From positions 4,464,001-4,528,000 of the forward strand of contig CP148074.1 of assembly GCA_037482215.1 (NCBI GenBank): DNA of 64,000 bases, in the 5' to 3' direction. The position numbers were made by a program, and so were the translations under genes. Below are positions 35,048-44,367 of the stretch, piece by piece (within the stretch, counting starts at the first letter, position 1; the number at the start of each line of letters is the position of its first letter). Under the pieces are notes generated by a model. It worked only from the letters and a program-made list of their open reading frames with translations. It was not told the origin of the DNA and ran no database searches. The stretch comes from Pseudomonas mendocina. GTDB taxonomy: Bacteria > Pseudomonadota > Gammaproteobacteria > Pseudomonadales > Pseudomonadaceae.

Positions 35048-36607
35048 ATGACCTATTCAAGCAAGCGCAGCGCCCATTATCTGGCGCTGGCCAAGCAACC
35101 TATTAACGAGAGTTCGTTTGCCGGTGAAGATGTTCGCTATTCAGCCGAATATGAAGCACTGGAAAATGAACTTGCCAAGTCCGGCTCTGTTCACCAGACG
35201 ACCGCGATAGATTGGCAAAAAGTAATAGAAAACAGCGAGGCTCTGCTCAGTTCTCAATCGAAGGATTTACGTGTCGCCACCTGGCTGACCTGGGGGCTTT
35301 TCCAGCGCGAATCCTTCACCGGTCTGCATGCCGGTTTTACCCTCGTACACTACCTGTGCCTAAACCATTGGGCCGAGCTTTATCCCGGTAAACCACGTAC
35401 CCGTGCCGCCGCCATCATCTGGCTGATTCCGCGCTTAGAACAGACGCTGGCAGAGCATGTTCCGATCGGCGAACACCTTTCTCTATTTCGCAGTCTGGCT
35501 GAACAAATACGCGAACTTGAAGCATTCCTGAGCGAGCAACTCGGCGATAACGCACCGCTCCTGCTGCCGTTATACCGACGCCTTGAAGATTTGGTAAAAC
35601 GGGCCAGCCAGACCCAGGCTGAGCCCACTGTAGTCAGCAATGCGATTGCTCAGGTTAAACAGGCCGCCACCCAGATTCTCTCTCCCTCAAGCATCATTGA
35701 ATCCGAACGTGATGCGCACAAAAGTTTGCGCCAGTTGCAAGATCTGGCACGTCCCTTGTGCGGCTACTGGCTAAAACAGAACGCCAGCGACCTACGTGCG
35801 CTACGTCTGTCCAGAACCTTACTATGGCTACCCATCGACAATTTGCCTGAACGCAACGGCGAACAGATCACCAGCCTTCGCGGCATCCCTATCGACAAAC
35901 TCAAGAGCTACCAAGAACGCCTGTTAAGCGGCCAATACGCCGACCTGCTGGTTGATTTGGAGGCCAGCATTGCCCGTGCCCCATTCTGGTTAGACGGCCA
36001 ACATCTGGCATGGCAATGCCTGCAAGGCATGGGCGCCGAGCACGCCATGCGTGAAGTGGAAATTCAGCTGGCCCTTTTCATGCAACGCATGACTGGGCTT
36101 GAAACACTTCGCTTCCACGATGGCTCTCCGTTTGCGGACGATCAGACGCGTGCGTGGCTCATCACGCAAGTTATGCCCCATGTTCAAAACAGTTCGGCAG
36201 AGCAGCTGCCCAGCACCGCCTCGGAAAGCGCTCCAGCCTGGGATATCGCACTGCAACAAGCCATTACCTGCCTACGCAAGGACGGCCTGAAGTCTGCCGT
36301 GCAACAGATCAAAACTGAAATGGCCAGCGCCCGCGGGGAGCGTGAACGCTTCTTCTGGCAATTGACGCTGGCCCGCCTGTGCTACGCCGCCAAGAAATAC
36401 GACTTGGCCCGCACTCAACTTGAAGCACTTGACCAGCTGCTGCATGCCAATGGCCTCAGCAACTGGGAACCCGACCTCGTTCTTGAAGTACTGCGCCTGC
36501 GGCACAGTTGCTGCGAACTGCTTCCGCAGAACAACGCCGTGCGCGAAGAAAAAGACGAGATTCACCGCAGGTTGTGCCACCTCGATCTTGAAGTGGTACT
36601 GGACTAG
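35048..36607 (+). CDS. tssA: T6SS cap protein TssA
   Basis: T6SS component that primes tail assembly at the baseplate and stays at the distal end of the sheath. 519 residues from the ATG at 35048 (an in-frame TTG lies at 35036). The N-terminal ImpA domain is visible as SEALLSSQSKDLRVATWLTW followed by GFTLVHYLCLNHWAELYP and RTRAAAIIWL. The C-terminal part is helical (VasJ-type). First gene of the T6SS locus, as in HSI-II of P. aeruginosa. Confidence 0.93.
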   Translation: MTYSSKRSAHYLALAKQPINESSFAGEDVRYSAEYEALENELAKSGSVHQTTAIDWQKVIENSEALLSSQSKDLRVATWLTWGLFQRESFTGLHAGFTLVHYLCLNHWAELYPGKPRTRAAAIIWLIPRLEQTLAEHVPIGEHLSLFRSLAEQIRELEAFLSEQLGDNAPLLLPLYRRLEDLVKRASQTQAEPTVVSNAIAQVKQAATQILSPSSIIESERDAHKSLRQLQDLARPLCGYWLKQNASDLRALRLSRTLLWLPIDNLPERNGEQITSLRGIPIDKLKSYQERLLSGQYADLLVDLEASIARAPFWLDGQHLAWQCLQGMGAEHAMREVEIQLALFMQRMTGLETLRFHDGSPFADDQTRAWLITQVMPHVQNSSAEQLPSTASESAPAWDIALQQAITCLRKDGLKSAVQQIKTEMASARGERERFFWQLTLARLCYAAKKYDLARTQLEALDQLLHANGLSNWEPDLVLEVLRLRHSCCELLPQNNAVREEKDEIHRRLCHLDLEVVLD

Positions 36608-36640
36608 GCCCTCGGGCCATAACCGTAATGGAGAACGACC

Positions 36641-37147
36641 ATGGCCAAAGAAGGCTCGGTAGCCCCAAAGGAACGCATCAACGTAACCTTCAAACCCGCC
36701 ACCGGTGGCGCTCAAGAAGAGATCGAACTGCCACTGAAACTGATGGTTTTGGGCGATTTCACCCAGCGCGCTGACGATCGTAAGATCGAAGACCGTAAGC
36801 CCGTCAGCATCGACAAAAACAGCTTCGATGAAGTGCTCGCCAAGCAGGAACTGAACCTGACCTTGTCAGTGCCGAACCGCCTGCAAGACGAACCCACCGA
36901 CGAAGAGCTGGCCGTGCAACTGCGCATCAACTCCATGAAGGACTTCAACCCAGCCAACCTGGTTGAACAAGTCCCAGAGCTGAAAAAACTGATGGAACTG
37001 CGTGACGCACTCGTGGCCCTGAAAGGCCCACTGGGTAACGCCCCGGCCTTCCGTAAAGCCATTGAAAGCGTACTTGCCGATGACGATTCCCGCGATCGCA
37101 TTCTCGGCGAGCTTGGCTTGGCCGCTAAGGACAAACTGGATTCCTGA
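36641..37147 (+). CDS. tssB: T6SS contractile sheath small subunit TssB
   Basis: Forms the contractile sheath with TssC. 168 residues with the family motifs LPLKLMVLGDFTQRADDRKIEDRKP (partly quoted here: LKLMVLGDF), FDEVLAKQELNL, and the helix KDFNPANLVEQVPELKKLMELR. A GGAG ribosome site lies 7 bases before the start. It is followed by tssC after 25 bases. Confidence 0.97.
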   Translation: MAKEGSVAPKERINVTFKPATGGAQEEIELPLKLMVLGDFTQRADDRKIEDRKPVSIDKNSFDEVLAKQELNLTLSVPNRLQDEPTDEELAVQLRINSMKDFNPANLVEQVPELKKLMELRDALVALKGPLGNAPAFRKAIESVLADDDSRDRILGELGLAAKDKLDS

Positions 37148-37172
37148 TACTCATCCGACAAGGACGCATTAA

Positions 37173-38651
37173 ATGAGCACCAAAAGCGCAACCGCAGCTG
37201 CCAGCAAAAGCGCAGCCGAAGCGGGCATTCTCGACCGCATCATTGCAGAAACTAAATTGACGCCTGATGACGAAGCCTATGACATCGCCAAACGCGGCGT
37301 ATCGGCTTTCATCGAAGAACTGCTGAAACCGCAGAATGAAAACGAGCCGGTGAAAAAGGCCATGGTCGACCGCATGATCGCGGAGATCGACGCCAAACTC
37401 AGCCGCCAGATGGACGAAATTCTGCACCACCCAGAGTTCCAGTCCCTCGAGTCTTCCTGGCGCGGCCTTAAGCTGCTGGTTGACCGCACCAACTTCCGCG
37501 AGAACATCAAGCTGGAAATTCTCAACGCATCCAAGCAAGACCTGCTGGATGACTTTGAGGACAGCCCGGAGATCGTTCAGTCCGGTCTGTACAAGCATAT
37601 CTACACCGCAGAGTACGGCCAGTTCGGTGGTCAGCCAGTTGGCGCCCTGATCGCCAACTACTTCTTCGATCCGAGCGCACCGGACGTAAAAACCATGCAG
37701 TACGTGGCCAGCGTCGCCAGCATGTCTCACGCACCGTTCATTGCCGCGGCTGGCCCGAAATTCTTCGGCCTGGAAAGCTTCACTGGCCTGCCAGACCTGA
37801 AAGACCTGAAGGATCACTTCGAAGGTCCACAGTTTGCCAAATGGCAGAGCTTCCGTGAGCAAGAAGACTCCCGCTACGTCGGCCTGACCGTGCCACGCTT
37901 CCTGCTGCGTAACCCGTACGACCCGGAAGACAACCCGGTTAAAACGTTCGTCTACAAAGAGAACGTCGCCAACAGCCACGAGCATTACCTCTGGGGCAAC
38001 ACCGCCTACACCTTCGCCACCCGTCTGACTGACAGCTTCGCCAAGTTCCGCTGGTGCCCGAACATCATCGGCCCGCAGAGCGGCGGTGCAGTTGAAGACC
38101 TGCCACTGCATCACTTCGAAAGCATGGGCGAAATCGAAACCAAGATCCCGACTGAGGTACTGGTTTCCGACCGTCGTGAATATGAACTGGCTGAAGAAGG
38201 CTTTATCGCCCTGACCATGCGTAAGGGCAGCGATAACGCCGCATTCTTCTCCGCAAGCTCAGTGCAGAAGCCGAAGTTCTTCGGCATCAGCGAAGAAGGC
38301 AAGACCGCTGAACTGAACTACAAACTCGGCACCCAGCTGCCGTACATGTTCATCATCAACCGTCTGGCCCATTACTTGAAAGTGCTGCAGCGCGAACAGA
38401 TCGGTTCGTGGAAAGAGCGCACCGACCTTGAGCTGGAACTGAACAAGTGGATTCGCCAGTTCGTAGCTGATCAGGAAAACCCAAGCGCCGAAGTTCGCAG
38501 CCGCCGTCCGCTGCGTGCCGCTCAGGTAGTGGTCAGTGATGTAGAAGGCGAGCCGGGCTGGTACCGCGTCAACCTCAACGTGCGTCCGCACTTCAAGTAC
38601 ATGGGTGCCGACTTCACCCTGTCCCTGGTTGGCAAGCTGGACAAGGAATAA
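37173..38651 (+). CDS. tssC: T6SS contractile sheath large subunit TssC
   Basis: Large sheath subunit, 492 residues, standard length. Markers: HHPEFQSLESSWRGLKLLVDR, GLYKHIYTAEYGQFGGQPVG, SFREQEDSRYVGLTVPRFLLR, the VAQ/Trp-rich ANSHEHYLWGNTAY, and the C-terminal VVVSDVEGEPGWYRV. High GC and strong codon bias agree with high expression. The large antisense frames here are shadows. Confidence 0.98.
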   Translation: MSTKSATAAASKSAAEAGILDRIIAETKLTPDDEAYDIAKRGVSAFIEELLKPQNENEPVKKAMVDRMIAEIDAKLSRQMDEILHHPEFQSLESSWRGLKLLVDRTNFRENIKLEILNASKQDLLDDFEDSPEIVQSGLYKHIYTAEYGQFGGQPVGALIANYFFDPSAPDVKTMQYVASVASMSHAPFIAAAGPKFFGLESFTGLPDLKDLKDHFEGPQFAKWQSFREQEDSRYVGLTVPRFLLRNPYDPEDNPVKTFVYKENVANSHEHYLWGNTAYTFATRLTDSFAKFRWCPNIIGPQSGGAVEDLPLHHFESMGEIETKIPTEVLVSDRREYELAEEGFIALTMRKGSDNAAFFSASSVQKPKFFGISEEGKTAELNYKLGTQLPYMFIINRLAHYLKVLQREQIGSWKERTDLELELNKWIRQFVADQENPSAEVRSRRPLRAAQVVVSDVEGEPGWYRVNLNVRPHFKYMGADFTLSLVGKLDKE

Positions 38652-38657
38652 GCATCC

Positions 38658-39062
38658 ATGACGTACGGCAGCCTGTTTGAACGCCTTGGTGGTGAAACCA
38701 GCGCCCGCAAGGGCTGGAGCCATGAAGCAGCCGTCATGGCGTCGGTGGCTGCCCACCTGTCAAAAATGCTCAGCACCCGTGCGGGCAGTGTGCAAACACT
38801 GCCCGACTACGGGCTGCCCGATCTCAATGATATGCGCCTGTCACTGCACGACTCGTTGCAGCAGGCGCGTACCGCAATTGAACGCTTTATCGAGGCCTAT
38901 GAACCTCGCTTAAGTGAAGTGCAGGTGATCTCCCTGCCCCGCGACAGCAACCCGCTGAATCTGGCGTTTGCCATTGAAGGCCTGTTGCAAATCGACGGTA
39001 TGAAACACCAGGTCAGCTTCTCCGCCAGCCTCAACGGCAGCGGAGTGGTTAAGGTCAGCTAA
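38658..39062 (+). CDS. tssE: T6SS baseplate protein TssE
   Basis: gp25-like baseplate subunit with lysozyme-like fold. 134 residues; the short N-terminal SLFERLGGE, the segment TRAGSVQTLPDYGLPDLND and YEPRLSEVQVISL are diagnostic. It is followed after 11 bases by the PAAR gene, where HSI-II of P. aeruginosa continues directly with tssF. Confidence 0.95.
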   Translation: MTYGSLFERLGGETSARKGWSHEAAVMASVAAHLSKMLSTRAGSVQTLPDYGLPDLNDMRLSLHDSLQQARTAIERFIEAYEPRLSEVQVISLPRDSNPLNLAFAIEGLLQIDGMKHQVSFSASLNGSGVVKVS

Positions 39063-39073
39063 GGAGAGCAGCC

Positions 39074-39598
39074 ATGTCAGGCAAACCCGCCGCACGCGTC
39101 ACCGATCCAACCGCCTGCCCATTACCAGGTCACGGCACCAACCCGATCGTGTCCGGCTCCCCCGACGTGCTGTTCGACAGCCTGCCCGCCGCACGCCAAG
39201 GCGACCCAAGCGCCTGCGGCGGTGCCATGGCCGGGAATGTCATCCCCAATGTGCTGATTAACGGCAAACCGGCCGCTGTCCTTGGCAGCGTAGGCAGCCA
39301 CGGCAATGTAGTAGTGGGTGGGTCGGGGACGGTGATTATTGGAACGACCCATTCACCTGCAGCGTTTGTCCCACCTGTACCATTAAATATCTTCAGCTTC
39401 GACGCAAGCGTTCAACTTTTAGATTCGACGTCAGGAGAACCGCTCAAGAATGTTCCCTATATAGCAACTCTTGCCGACGGAACTGAAACAAGAGGGATCA
39501 CCAATGAACTCGGAATTTCGGGGCCGCTAGGTAAAGGCTCTCAACCGCAGAATGTTCAGTTCATAGCCAAGCCGAACTGGCTCTTGCGAGGGGAGTGA
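39074..39598 (+). CDS. PAAR spike-tip protein with C-terminal TTR-like extension
   Basis: Tip of the T6SS spike. Residues about 1-95 are a PAAR domain: AARVTDPTACPLPGHGTNPIVSGSPDV, conserved Cys and His residues, VLINGKPAAVLG, and GTVIIGTTHS. Residues about 108-165 form a small beta-rich extension (SVQLLDSTSGEPLKNVPY, LADGTETRGITNELG) of the transthyretin-like kind that docks effectors. The ribosome site is AAGGAGA. GC content drops sharply near 39380, exactly after the PAAR domain, indicating that the extension was exchanged together with the downstream cargo genes. Confidence 0.9.
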   Translation: MSGKPAARVTDPTACPLPGHGTNPIVSGSPDVLFDSLPAARQGDPSACGGAMAGNVIPNVLINGKPAAVLGSVGSHGNVVVGGSGTVIIGTTHSPAAFVPPVPLNIFSFDASVQLLDSTSGEPLKNVPYIATLADGTETRGITNELGISGPLGKGSQPQNVQFIAKPNWLLRGE

Positions 39599-39599
39599 A

Positions 39600-40277
39600 A
39601 TGGCGCAAGCTGCTCAAGTAACGACGGTGACTACTACGCCGGCGACCGATGTTGCTCCCGTTCAAATTTATTTGGCAGGAGATAGCGACTACATCATTCC
39701 CGTCGTTTTCCCTGACTACAAAATTCATATCGATGGCTATCAAGGTACATTTTTCGGTCAGAAAATTGAGATACCTGGCGGCAAAGCTCCGTATCTCGGA
39801 CACGCAGGCGTTCTCATCATTAACGGAAAAACAGGCCAGTCAAAATATTACGAATATGGCCGGTACCCAGGCCCAGGCCCAGCAGGACGAGTGCGTATAG
39901 GTAGGATTCCTGACGTCAGACTGAAAGGAGGAGCAATTACTGAATCCTCCTTGAAAAAGACACTTAGACATATATCCACCGTTCACGGCCAATCGGGCAA
40001 TATTACTGGGGTCGTACTGAGAGGGCACGTATACGAGGAAGCACTAGCTTGGTTGAACGCCAAAGCTGACGAAAACGCGAACAACCAGCGCAAGGAGTAC
40101 GATCTCGGTAACCATAACTGCATAACATTCGCGACTGACCTAGCTGAAGCTGTGGGCTTCTCAATTCCATTTAGGACCCGGATTGTTGTGCCCAGCGCTT
40201 ACATGTATCAGTTTCAATTCAGCGAGCCAGATTTGGATTACATCTTTAGTACAGACACTCTGGAGATAAACGAGTGA
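39600..40277 (+). CDS. Candidate T6SS effector, permuted papain-like (NlpC/P60-type) hydrolase
   Basis: Likely toxin of the PAAR cassette, 225 residues, no signal peptide. It has a His motif LGHAGVLIINGKTG (His68) and, later, a Cys motif DLGNHNCITFATDLAEAVG (Cys174): His before Cys is the order of circularly permuted NlpC/P60 proteins, which include amidases, deamidases and lipases. YYEYGRYPGPGP follows the His strand. It starts 2 bases after the PAAR stop with GAGGGG upstream. AT-rich. The activity (peptidoglycan or other target) is inferred, not shown. Confidence 0.7.
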   Translation: MAQAAQVTTVTTTPATDVAPVQIYLAGDSDYIIPVVFPDYKIHIDGYQGTFFGQKIEIPGGKAPYLGHAGVLIINGKTGQSKYYEYGRYPGPGPAGRVRIGRIPDVRLKGGAITESSLKKTLRHISTVHGQSGNITGVVLRGHVYEEALAWLNAKADENANNQRKEYDLGNHNCITFATDLAEAVGFSIPFRTRIVVPSAYMYQFQFSEPDLDYIFSTDTLEINE

Positions 40278-40627
40278 AGATACTGAAGATGTTCCTTATT
40301 ACCACCTTTGTGCTTCTGCTTATCTTGGTAATTTCCGCTTACCTAGTACTCGAGCGTAGCGACGAAGCTCCCCCTAGCCTGGAAAAACACCCCAATGCCT
40401 ATTGGAGTGGAGCCCAAGATGGCGGAGTTTTTTTTGAAATAACAAAAGCATCCCCTCCTGAATATTACATCGAGATACGTTATGAGAACGGTCAAGTCTG
40501 GACAGAAGGCTGGGTACAGTACCTATCCCCTCTTACTAATCAAGACCTCTTCGGTTACGACGGTGGCGATGTCGTTTATCTGCAAGATGGAACGCCCCTG
40601 AAATTGAAAACAGGAGGTTTTAAATAA
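40274..40627 (+). CDS. Candidate immunity protein, membrane-anchored
   Basis: 117 residues. Start GTG overlaps the effector stop codon (GTGA), so the two are translationally coupled, the usual arrangement of effector and immunity genes. An N-terminal hydrophobic segment (about 6-27) anchors a soluble domain (SGAQDGGVFFEITKA, YYIEIRYENGQVWTEGWV) that would face the periplasm. This location suggests that the partner toxin acts in the periplasm. The family is not recognised; the role is inferred from position. Confidence 0.6.
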   Translation: MKILKMFLITTFVLLLILVISAYLVLERSDEAPPSLEKHPNAYWSGAQDGGVFFEITKASPPEYYIEIRYENGQVWTEGWVQYLSPLTNQDLFGYDGGDVVYLQDGTPLKLKTGGFK

Positions 40628-40628
40628 T

Positions 40629-40835
40629 ATGAGCTTTTCAAATTACCTAGCAGTGGTCGCCGATAATGACGTGTTTGCAGTGCTTTCTATCTACTGCTTG
40701 GCAGTTGCTATCACAGGTCTATTTGAAAGGTACAGGAGCTCATTCGTGTACAAGCAAGCCTCTTTCCTAGGACTGATGGCTGTTCCGGCTCTACATGCTA
40801 TGGGCACCTATTACTTGAATCTATCGCCAGCCTGA
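40629..40835 (+). CDS. Small membrane protein of unknown function
   Basis: 68 residues with two predicted membrane segments (about 15-32 and 44-62). It begins 1 base after the preceding stop codon, so it belongs to the same cotranscribed cassette. I do not recognise it. It could be a second immunity component or a helper; no motif decides this. Confidence 0.55.
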   Translation: MSFSNYLAVVADNDVFAVLSIYCLAVAITGLFERYRSSFVYKQASFLGLMAVPALHAMGTYYLNLSPA

Positions 40836-40866
40836 AGCGAATTAACCATACAAAATTCATTAGGCC

Positions 40867-41409
40867 ATGACTTTGATACACCGTGGTCTTACAAAATGGA
40901 AAAGTTACAGGGATGAACAACTAATGCCAATCAATAAACCCATACCTGCTCGACAAATAAACTTGGCGTTAGTTGAACATTTGCAGAAAAAATTTATGCC
41001 AGCGCGCTCACGAAACACGTCAAATAAAGCAGCGTTCTGGCGCTCTAATCCAGCAACATTGTTTATGAAAAGCAAAACTCTACTGGTCTTTATTACATCG
41101 CTGGCCGCTTTGGTCATCGCCGTTAGTACGAATTTATTTTCCAATGTATTGATGCTGTTAATGGAGCGTGCAAACCACATTCCTTATGAGTCAAACATTT
41201 TCACATTTAACCCATACGTGACTAATGAGGGCTCCTCCTCATATTGGATTTACGGAGAGGATAAAAGCAATTACTACCATTTCACTTACAAGCCCAACGA
41301 ACCCTACTGGTTTATCCCCAAGAACAATGCTTGTAAGGACTTTGATAAGCGAGATTTTTCAACTTGGTGTTCCGCTCAAGTAGGTGTTGCTAAAGGAGAG
41401 GATCAGTAA
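40867..41409 (+). CDS. Single-pass membrane protein of unknown function in the PAAR cassette
   Basis: 180 residues from 40867; a second ATG at 40924 is in frame and gives 161. A basic N-terminal region of about 70 residues is followed by one strong membrane helix (about 72-95, LLVFITSLAALVIAVSTNLF) and a C-terminal domain rich in aromatic residues (SSYWIYGEDKSNYYHFTY, cysteines in NNACKDF and STWCSAQ). Its stop overlaps the tssF start by one base. AT-rich. Not recognised; a second immunity or effector-related role is only a guess. Confidence 0.55.
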   Translation: MTLIHRGLTKWKSYRDEQLMPINKPIPARQINLALVEHLQKKFMPARSRNTSNKAAFWRSNPATLFMKSKTLLVFITSLAALVIAVSTNLFSNVLMLLMERANHIPYESNIFTFNPYVTNEGSSSYWIYGEDKSNYYHFTYKPNEPYWFIPKNNACKDFDKRDFSTWCSAQVGVAKGEDQ

Positions 41410-43199
41410 TGTCCTTCAACCACTACTATCAGAGCGAACTCACTGCCCTGCGCCAGCTCGGCAAACGCTTTGCCGAACGCAGTCCGGCGCTGGCACCCTT
41501 CCTCGGGCAAGCGGGACGTGACCCGGATGTTGAGCGTCTGCTGGAGGGCTTTGCGTTTCTCACTGGGCGTCTTCGTCAAAAGCTGGATGATGAGCTGCCA
41601 GAGCTGACGCACTCGCTGATGAACCTGCTCTGGCAGAACTATATGCGGCCACTGCCTGCGTTCAGCATGCTGCAGTTTGATCCGCTAAAACGCCCCGGTG
41701 GCGCACTCAACGTGCCGCGCAAGACGCCGGTTGAGTCCAAGCCGATTCAGGGAGTGGCCTGCCAGTTCCGTACGGCCTATGCCACCGACGTTTATCCGCT
41801 GACGCTCAGTGCGCTGGATTACTCGGTCAAAGGCGATGGTGCCTTGCTTAACTTGCGTTTCGGGATGACTGCTGACGGTCATCTGGGTGATCTGGGCCTC
41901 AAGCAACTGCGCCTGCATTTGGCCGGTGAACGCTATATCAGCCAGATATTGTATCTGGGGCTGCTGCGTCATGTAGAGGGCCTTCAATTGGTATTGCTCA
42001 ATGCAGAAGGTAAACCACTGCTGGATGCCCAGCATGAACCTCTGCCGGCCTTGAAACTGCCCACAGACAAGATTCAGCCCGTCGGTTTTGCCGAAGACGA
42101 AGCACTCATACCCTATCCCCTGAATACATTCCGTGGTTACCGCTACCTTCAGGAGTACTTTGCCTTTCAGGAGAAGTTCCTGTTTGTCGAGCTGGGCGGC
42201 CTGGATGTGCTGGATCAGGTACCCGAAGAAACCCTCAAACTGGCCCGCGGCTTTGAACTGCGTATAGATATCCAGCAAACCGGCATCCAAAGGGTTCGCC
42301 CGACCTTGGATAACGTGCGCCTGTACTGCACACCGGTGGTTAATCTGTTCAGCCACGATGCAATACCGATTCGCCTTGATGGCAAACAAGATCAGTACCT
42401 ACTGCTCCCTGCCGAGCTGGATGCCGCCCATTGCGGCGTGTTCTCCGTAGATCGGGTTACTGGCTGGAAACCGGGTGGCAAAGGCTACGAAGATTATGTC
42501 CAGTTCGAGTCCTTCGAACACGACCCCAGCTTCGATGTGCCCGTAACACGCCCCCACTACAGCGTTCGCCAGCAGCCTTCGATGTTTGGCAGCGGACTTG
42601 AAACCTACCTGAGTTTCAGCCTGCGTAATTTGGCTCAGCATGAGACCGTTTCGGTCGAGCTGACCTGCACCAACCAGAGCCTGCCTCAACAGCTCGGGCT
42701 AGGCGATATTTGCGTACCGAGCGAGGACACCCCGGAGTTTCTCAGTTTCCGCAACATCAGCTCTGTCACCCCAAGTTACGCACCACCGCTGCACCGTGAC
42801 TACTTGTGGAAACTGATCAGCAACATGTCCCTGAACTACTTATCGCTCAGTGACGTAAACGCGCTCAAGGTGATTCTCGAAACGTACGACCTGCCCCGCT
42901 ACTACGACCAGCATGCCGCCCGTGTGAGCAAGCGCCTGCTCGACGGTATGAAAAGCATCAGTCACCAGCATGTTGACCGCCTGCACCGAGGCCTGCCGGT
43001 TCGCGGTGTGCGCACACAGCTGACAATCAATCCGGAGGGCTACGTAGGAGAGGGGGACCTGTTCCTGTTTGCCTCGGTGCTCAATGAATTCTTTGCCCTG
43101 TATGCCAGTTTGAACTCGTACCACGAGCTGCGGGTACAGAGCACCAAGGGAGAGGTTTATCAATGGATTCCAAGGATGGGGCAACAGCCGTTGCTGTGA
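41409..43199 (+). CDS. tssF: T6SS baseplate protein TssF
   Basis: Baseplate wedge subunit, 596 residues. Diagnostic N-terminus YYQSELTALRQLGKRFAERSPALAPFLG, then DPDVERLLEGFAFLTGRLRQKLDDE and LTHSLMNLLWQNYMRPLPAFSM. The ribosome site AGGAGAGG lies 6 bases upstream. The start shares one base with the stop of the preceding cargo gene (TAATG). GC rises back to the core level at once. Confidence 0.97.
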   Translation: MSFNHYYQSELTALRQLGKRFAERSPALAPFLGQAGRDPDVERLLEGFAFLTGRLRQKLDDELPELTHSLMNLLWQNYMRPLPAFSMLQFDPLKRPGGALNVPRKTPVESKPIQGVACQFRTAYATDVYPLTLSALDYSVKGDGALLNLRFGMTADGHLGDLGLKQLRLHLAGERYISQILYLGLLRHVEGLQLVLLNAEGKPLLDAQHEPLPALKLPTDKIQPVGFAEDEALIPYPLNTFRGYRYLQEYFAFQEKFLFVELGGLDVLDQVPEETLKLARGFELRIDIQQTGIQRVRPTLDNVRLYCTPVVNLFSHDAIPIRLDGKQDQYLLLPAELDAAHCGVFSVDRVTGWKPGGKGYEDYVQFESFEHDPSFDVPVTRPHYSVRQQPSMFGSGLETYLSFSLRNLAQHETVSVELTCTNQSLPQQLGLGDICVPSEDTPEFLSFRNISSVTPSYAPPLHRDYLWKLISNMSLNYLSLSDVNALKVILETYDLPRYYDQHAARVSKRLLDGMKSISHQHVDRLHRGLPVRGVRTQLTINPEGYVGEGDLFLFASVLNEFFALYASLNSYHELRVQSTKGEVYQWIPRMGQQPLL

Positions 43200-43257
43200 A
43201 CATGATGAAACGCTATTCAAATGCAAACCCGCGGCCTAACACATTGGCGGAGTCCCC

Positions 43258-44313
43258 ATGAGTGTTCCGGCCACCGCACTGACCCAAACGTATACCCCGG
43301 GGTTTGAACGCAGCCTGAACCGGTTGACCCGCGAGATTCGCGAGTACAGCCTGTTCCAAGGTGTTCAGCTGGCGCTGGATCACCTCAAGCGTGCTCATCC
43401 CGATGAGGACGAAGAACGCCTGTACGAGCGGCTGGAGCTGCACGCCAACCCAAGCCTGGGCTTTCCCGGCAGTGACATTGACCGCCTGCAATTCTTTGAA
43501 GAACACGGCGAGTTGCGGGCGCGCATGCGCATCAATCTGGTCAGCCTGTTTGGGGCGGGCTCTCCCCTGCCTGCCTTTTATGGCGAACAGGCTTTAGGCG
43601 ACAGCGAAGACGGAAACCCAACCCGAGACTTTCTCGACCTGTTCAACAACCGCCTACAACGTCTGCTCCTGCCAATCTGGCAGAAATACCGTTACTACGG
43701 ACGCTTTAAAAGTGGCGCAACTGACCCGCTGTCCGAGCATCTATTTGCCCTGATCGGCCTGGGTGGAACCACTATCCGCCAGGCCGAAGAGCTGAACTGG
43801 AAACGCCTGCTGCCTTACCTCGGCTTACTTAGCTTGCGGGCCCATTCAGCTGCGCTAATTGAATCGGTGCTGCGCTACTACTTCAAGCATGCCGACCTGC
43901 ATATCGAGCAGTGCTTGGAGCGCAAAGTGGAAATCCTCGCAGAGCAGCGCAACCGCCTCGGTGTGGGCAACAGCCAACTGAGCGAGAACTTGGTGCTGGG
44001 CGAGTTTGTCCGCGACCGCGGCGGCAAATTCCGCATCCACGTACGTCAAATGAGCTGGGATCGCTTCCACGAGTTTCTGCCCATCGGCAGCGGTTACCAA
44101 CCCCTATGCGCACTGGTGCGTTTCACCCTGCGCGACCCGCTGGACTATGACATTCGCCTGGAACTTCGCCACGAAGAAATCCGCGAGCTGCGACTGGGCG
44201 CAGACAACCCCTGCCTGTTGGGCTGGACCACATGGCTGGGCACAGAAAACGCCGACGGCATCGTCACCCTTGGCAGCGTCAAGGGAAGCAGAGAGACACG
44301 AACAGCAGCCTGA
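43258..44313 (+). CDS. tssG: T6SS baseplate protein TssG
   Basis: Baseplate partner of TssF, 351 residues. Markers: YSLFQGVQLALDHL, NPSLGFPGSDIDRL, RINLVSLFGAGSPLPAFYGEQ, and GLLSLRAHSAALIESVLRYYF. It follows tssF after 58 bases with GGAG before the ATG. Confidence 0.95.
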   Translation: MSVPATALTQTYTPGFERSLNRLTREIREYSLFQGVQLALDHLKRAHPDEDEERLYERLELHANPSLGFPGSDIDRLQFFEEHGELRARMRINLVSLFGAGSPLPAFYGEQALGDSEDGNPTRDFLDLFNNRLQRLLLPIWQKYRYYGRFKSGATDPLSEHLFALIGLGGTTIRQAEELNWKRLLPYLGLLSLRAHSAALIESVLRYYFKHADLHIEQCLERKVEILAEQRNRLGVGNSQLSENLVLGEFVRDRGGKFRIHVRQMSWDRFHEFLPIGSGYQPLCALVRFTLRDPLDYDIRLELRHEEIRELRLGADNPCLLGWTTWLGTENADGIVTLGSVKGSRETRTAA

Positions 44314-44367
44314 TCAGCCAGGCACCGATTAAACAGTTTTGGATAACACCATTAAGGATTGATGAAG

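Noticed and set aside
37125..38114. 329-codon open frame antisense to tssC
   Set aside because: Shadow of the highly conserved tssC gene; no motif and no plausible start region.
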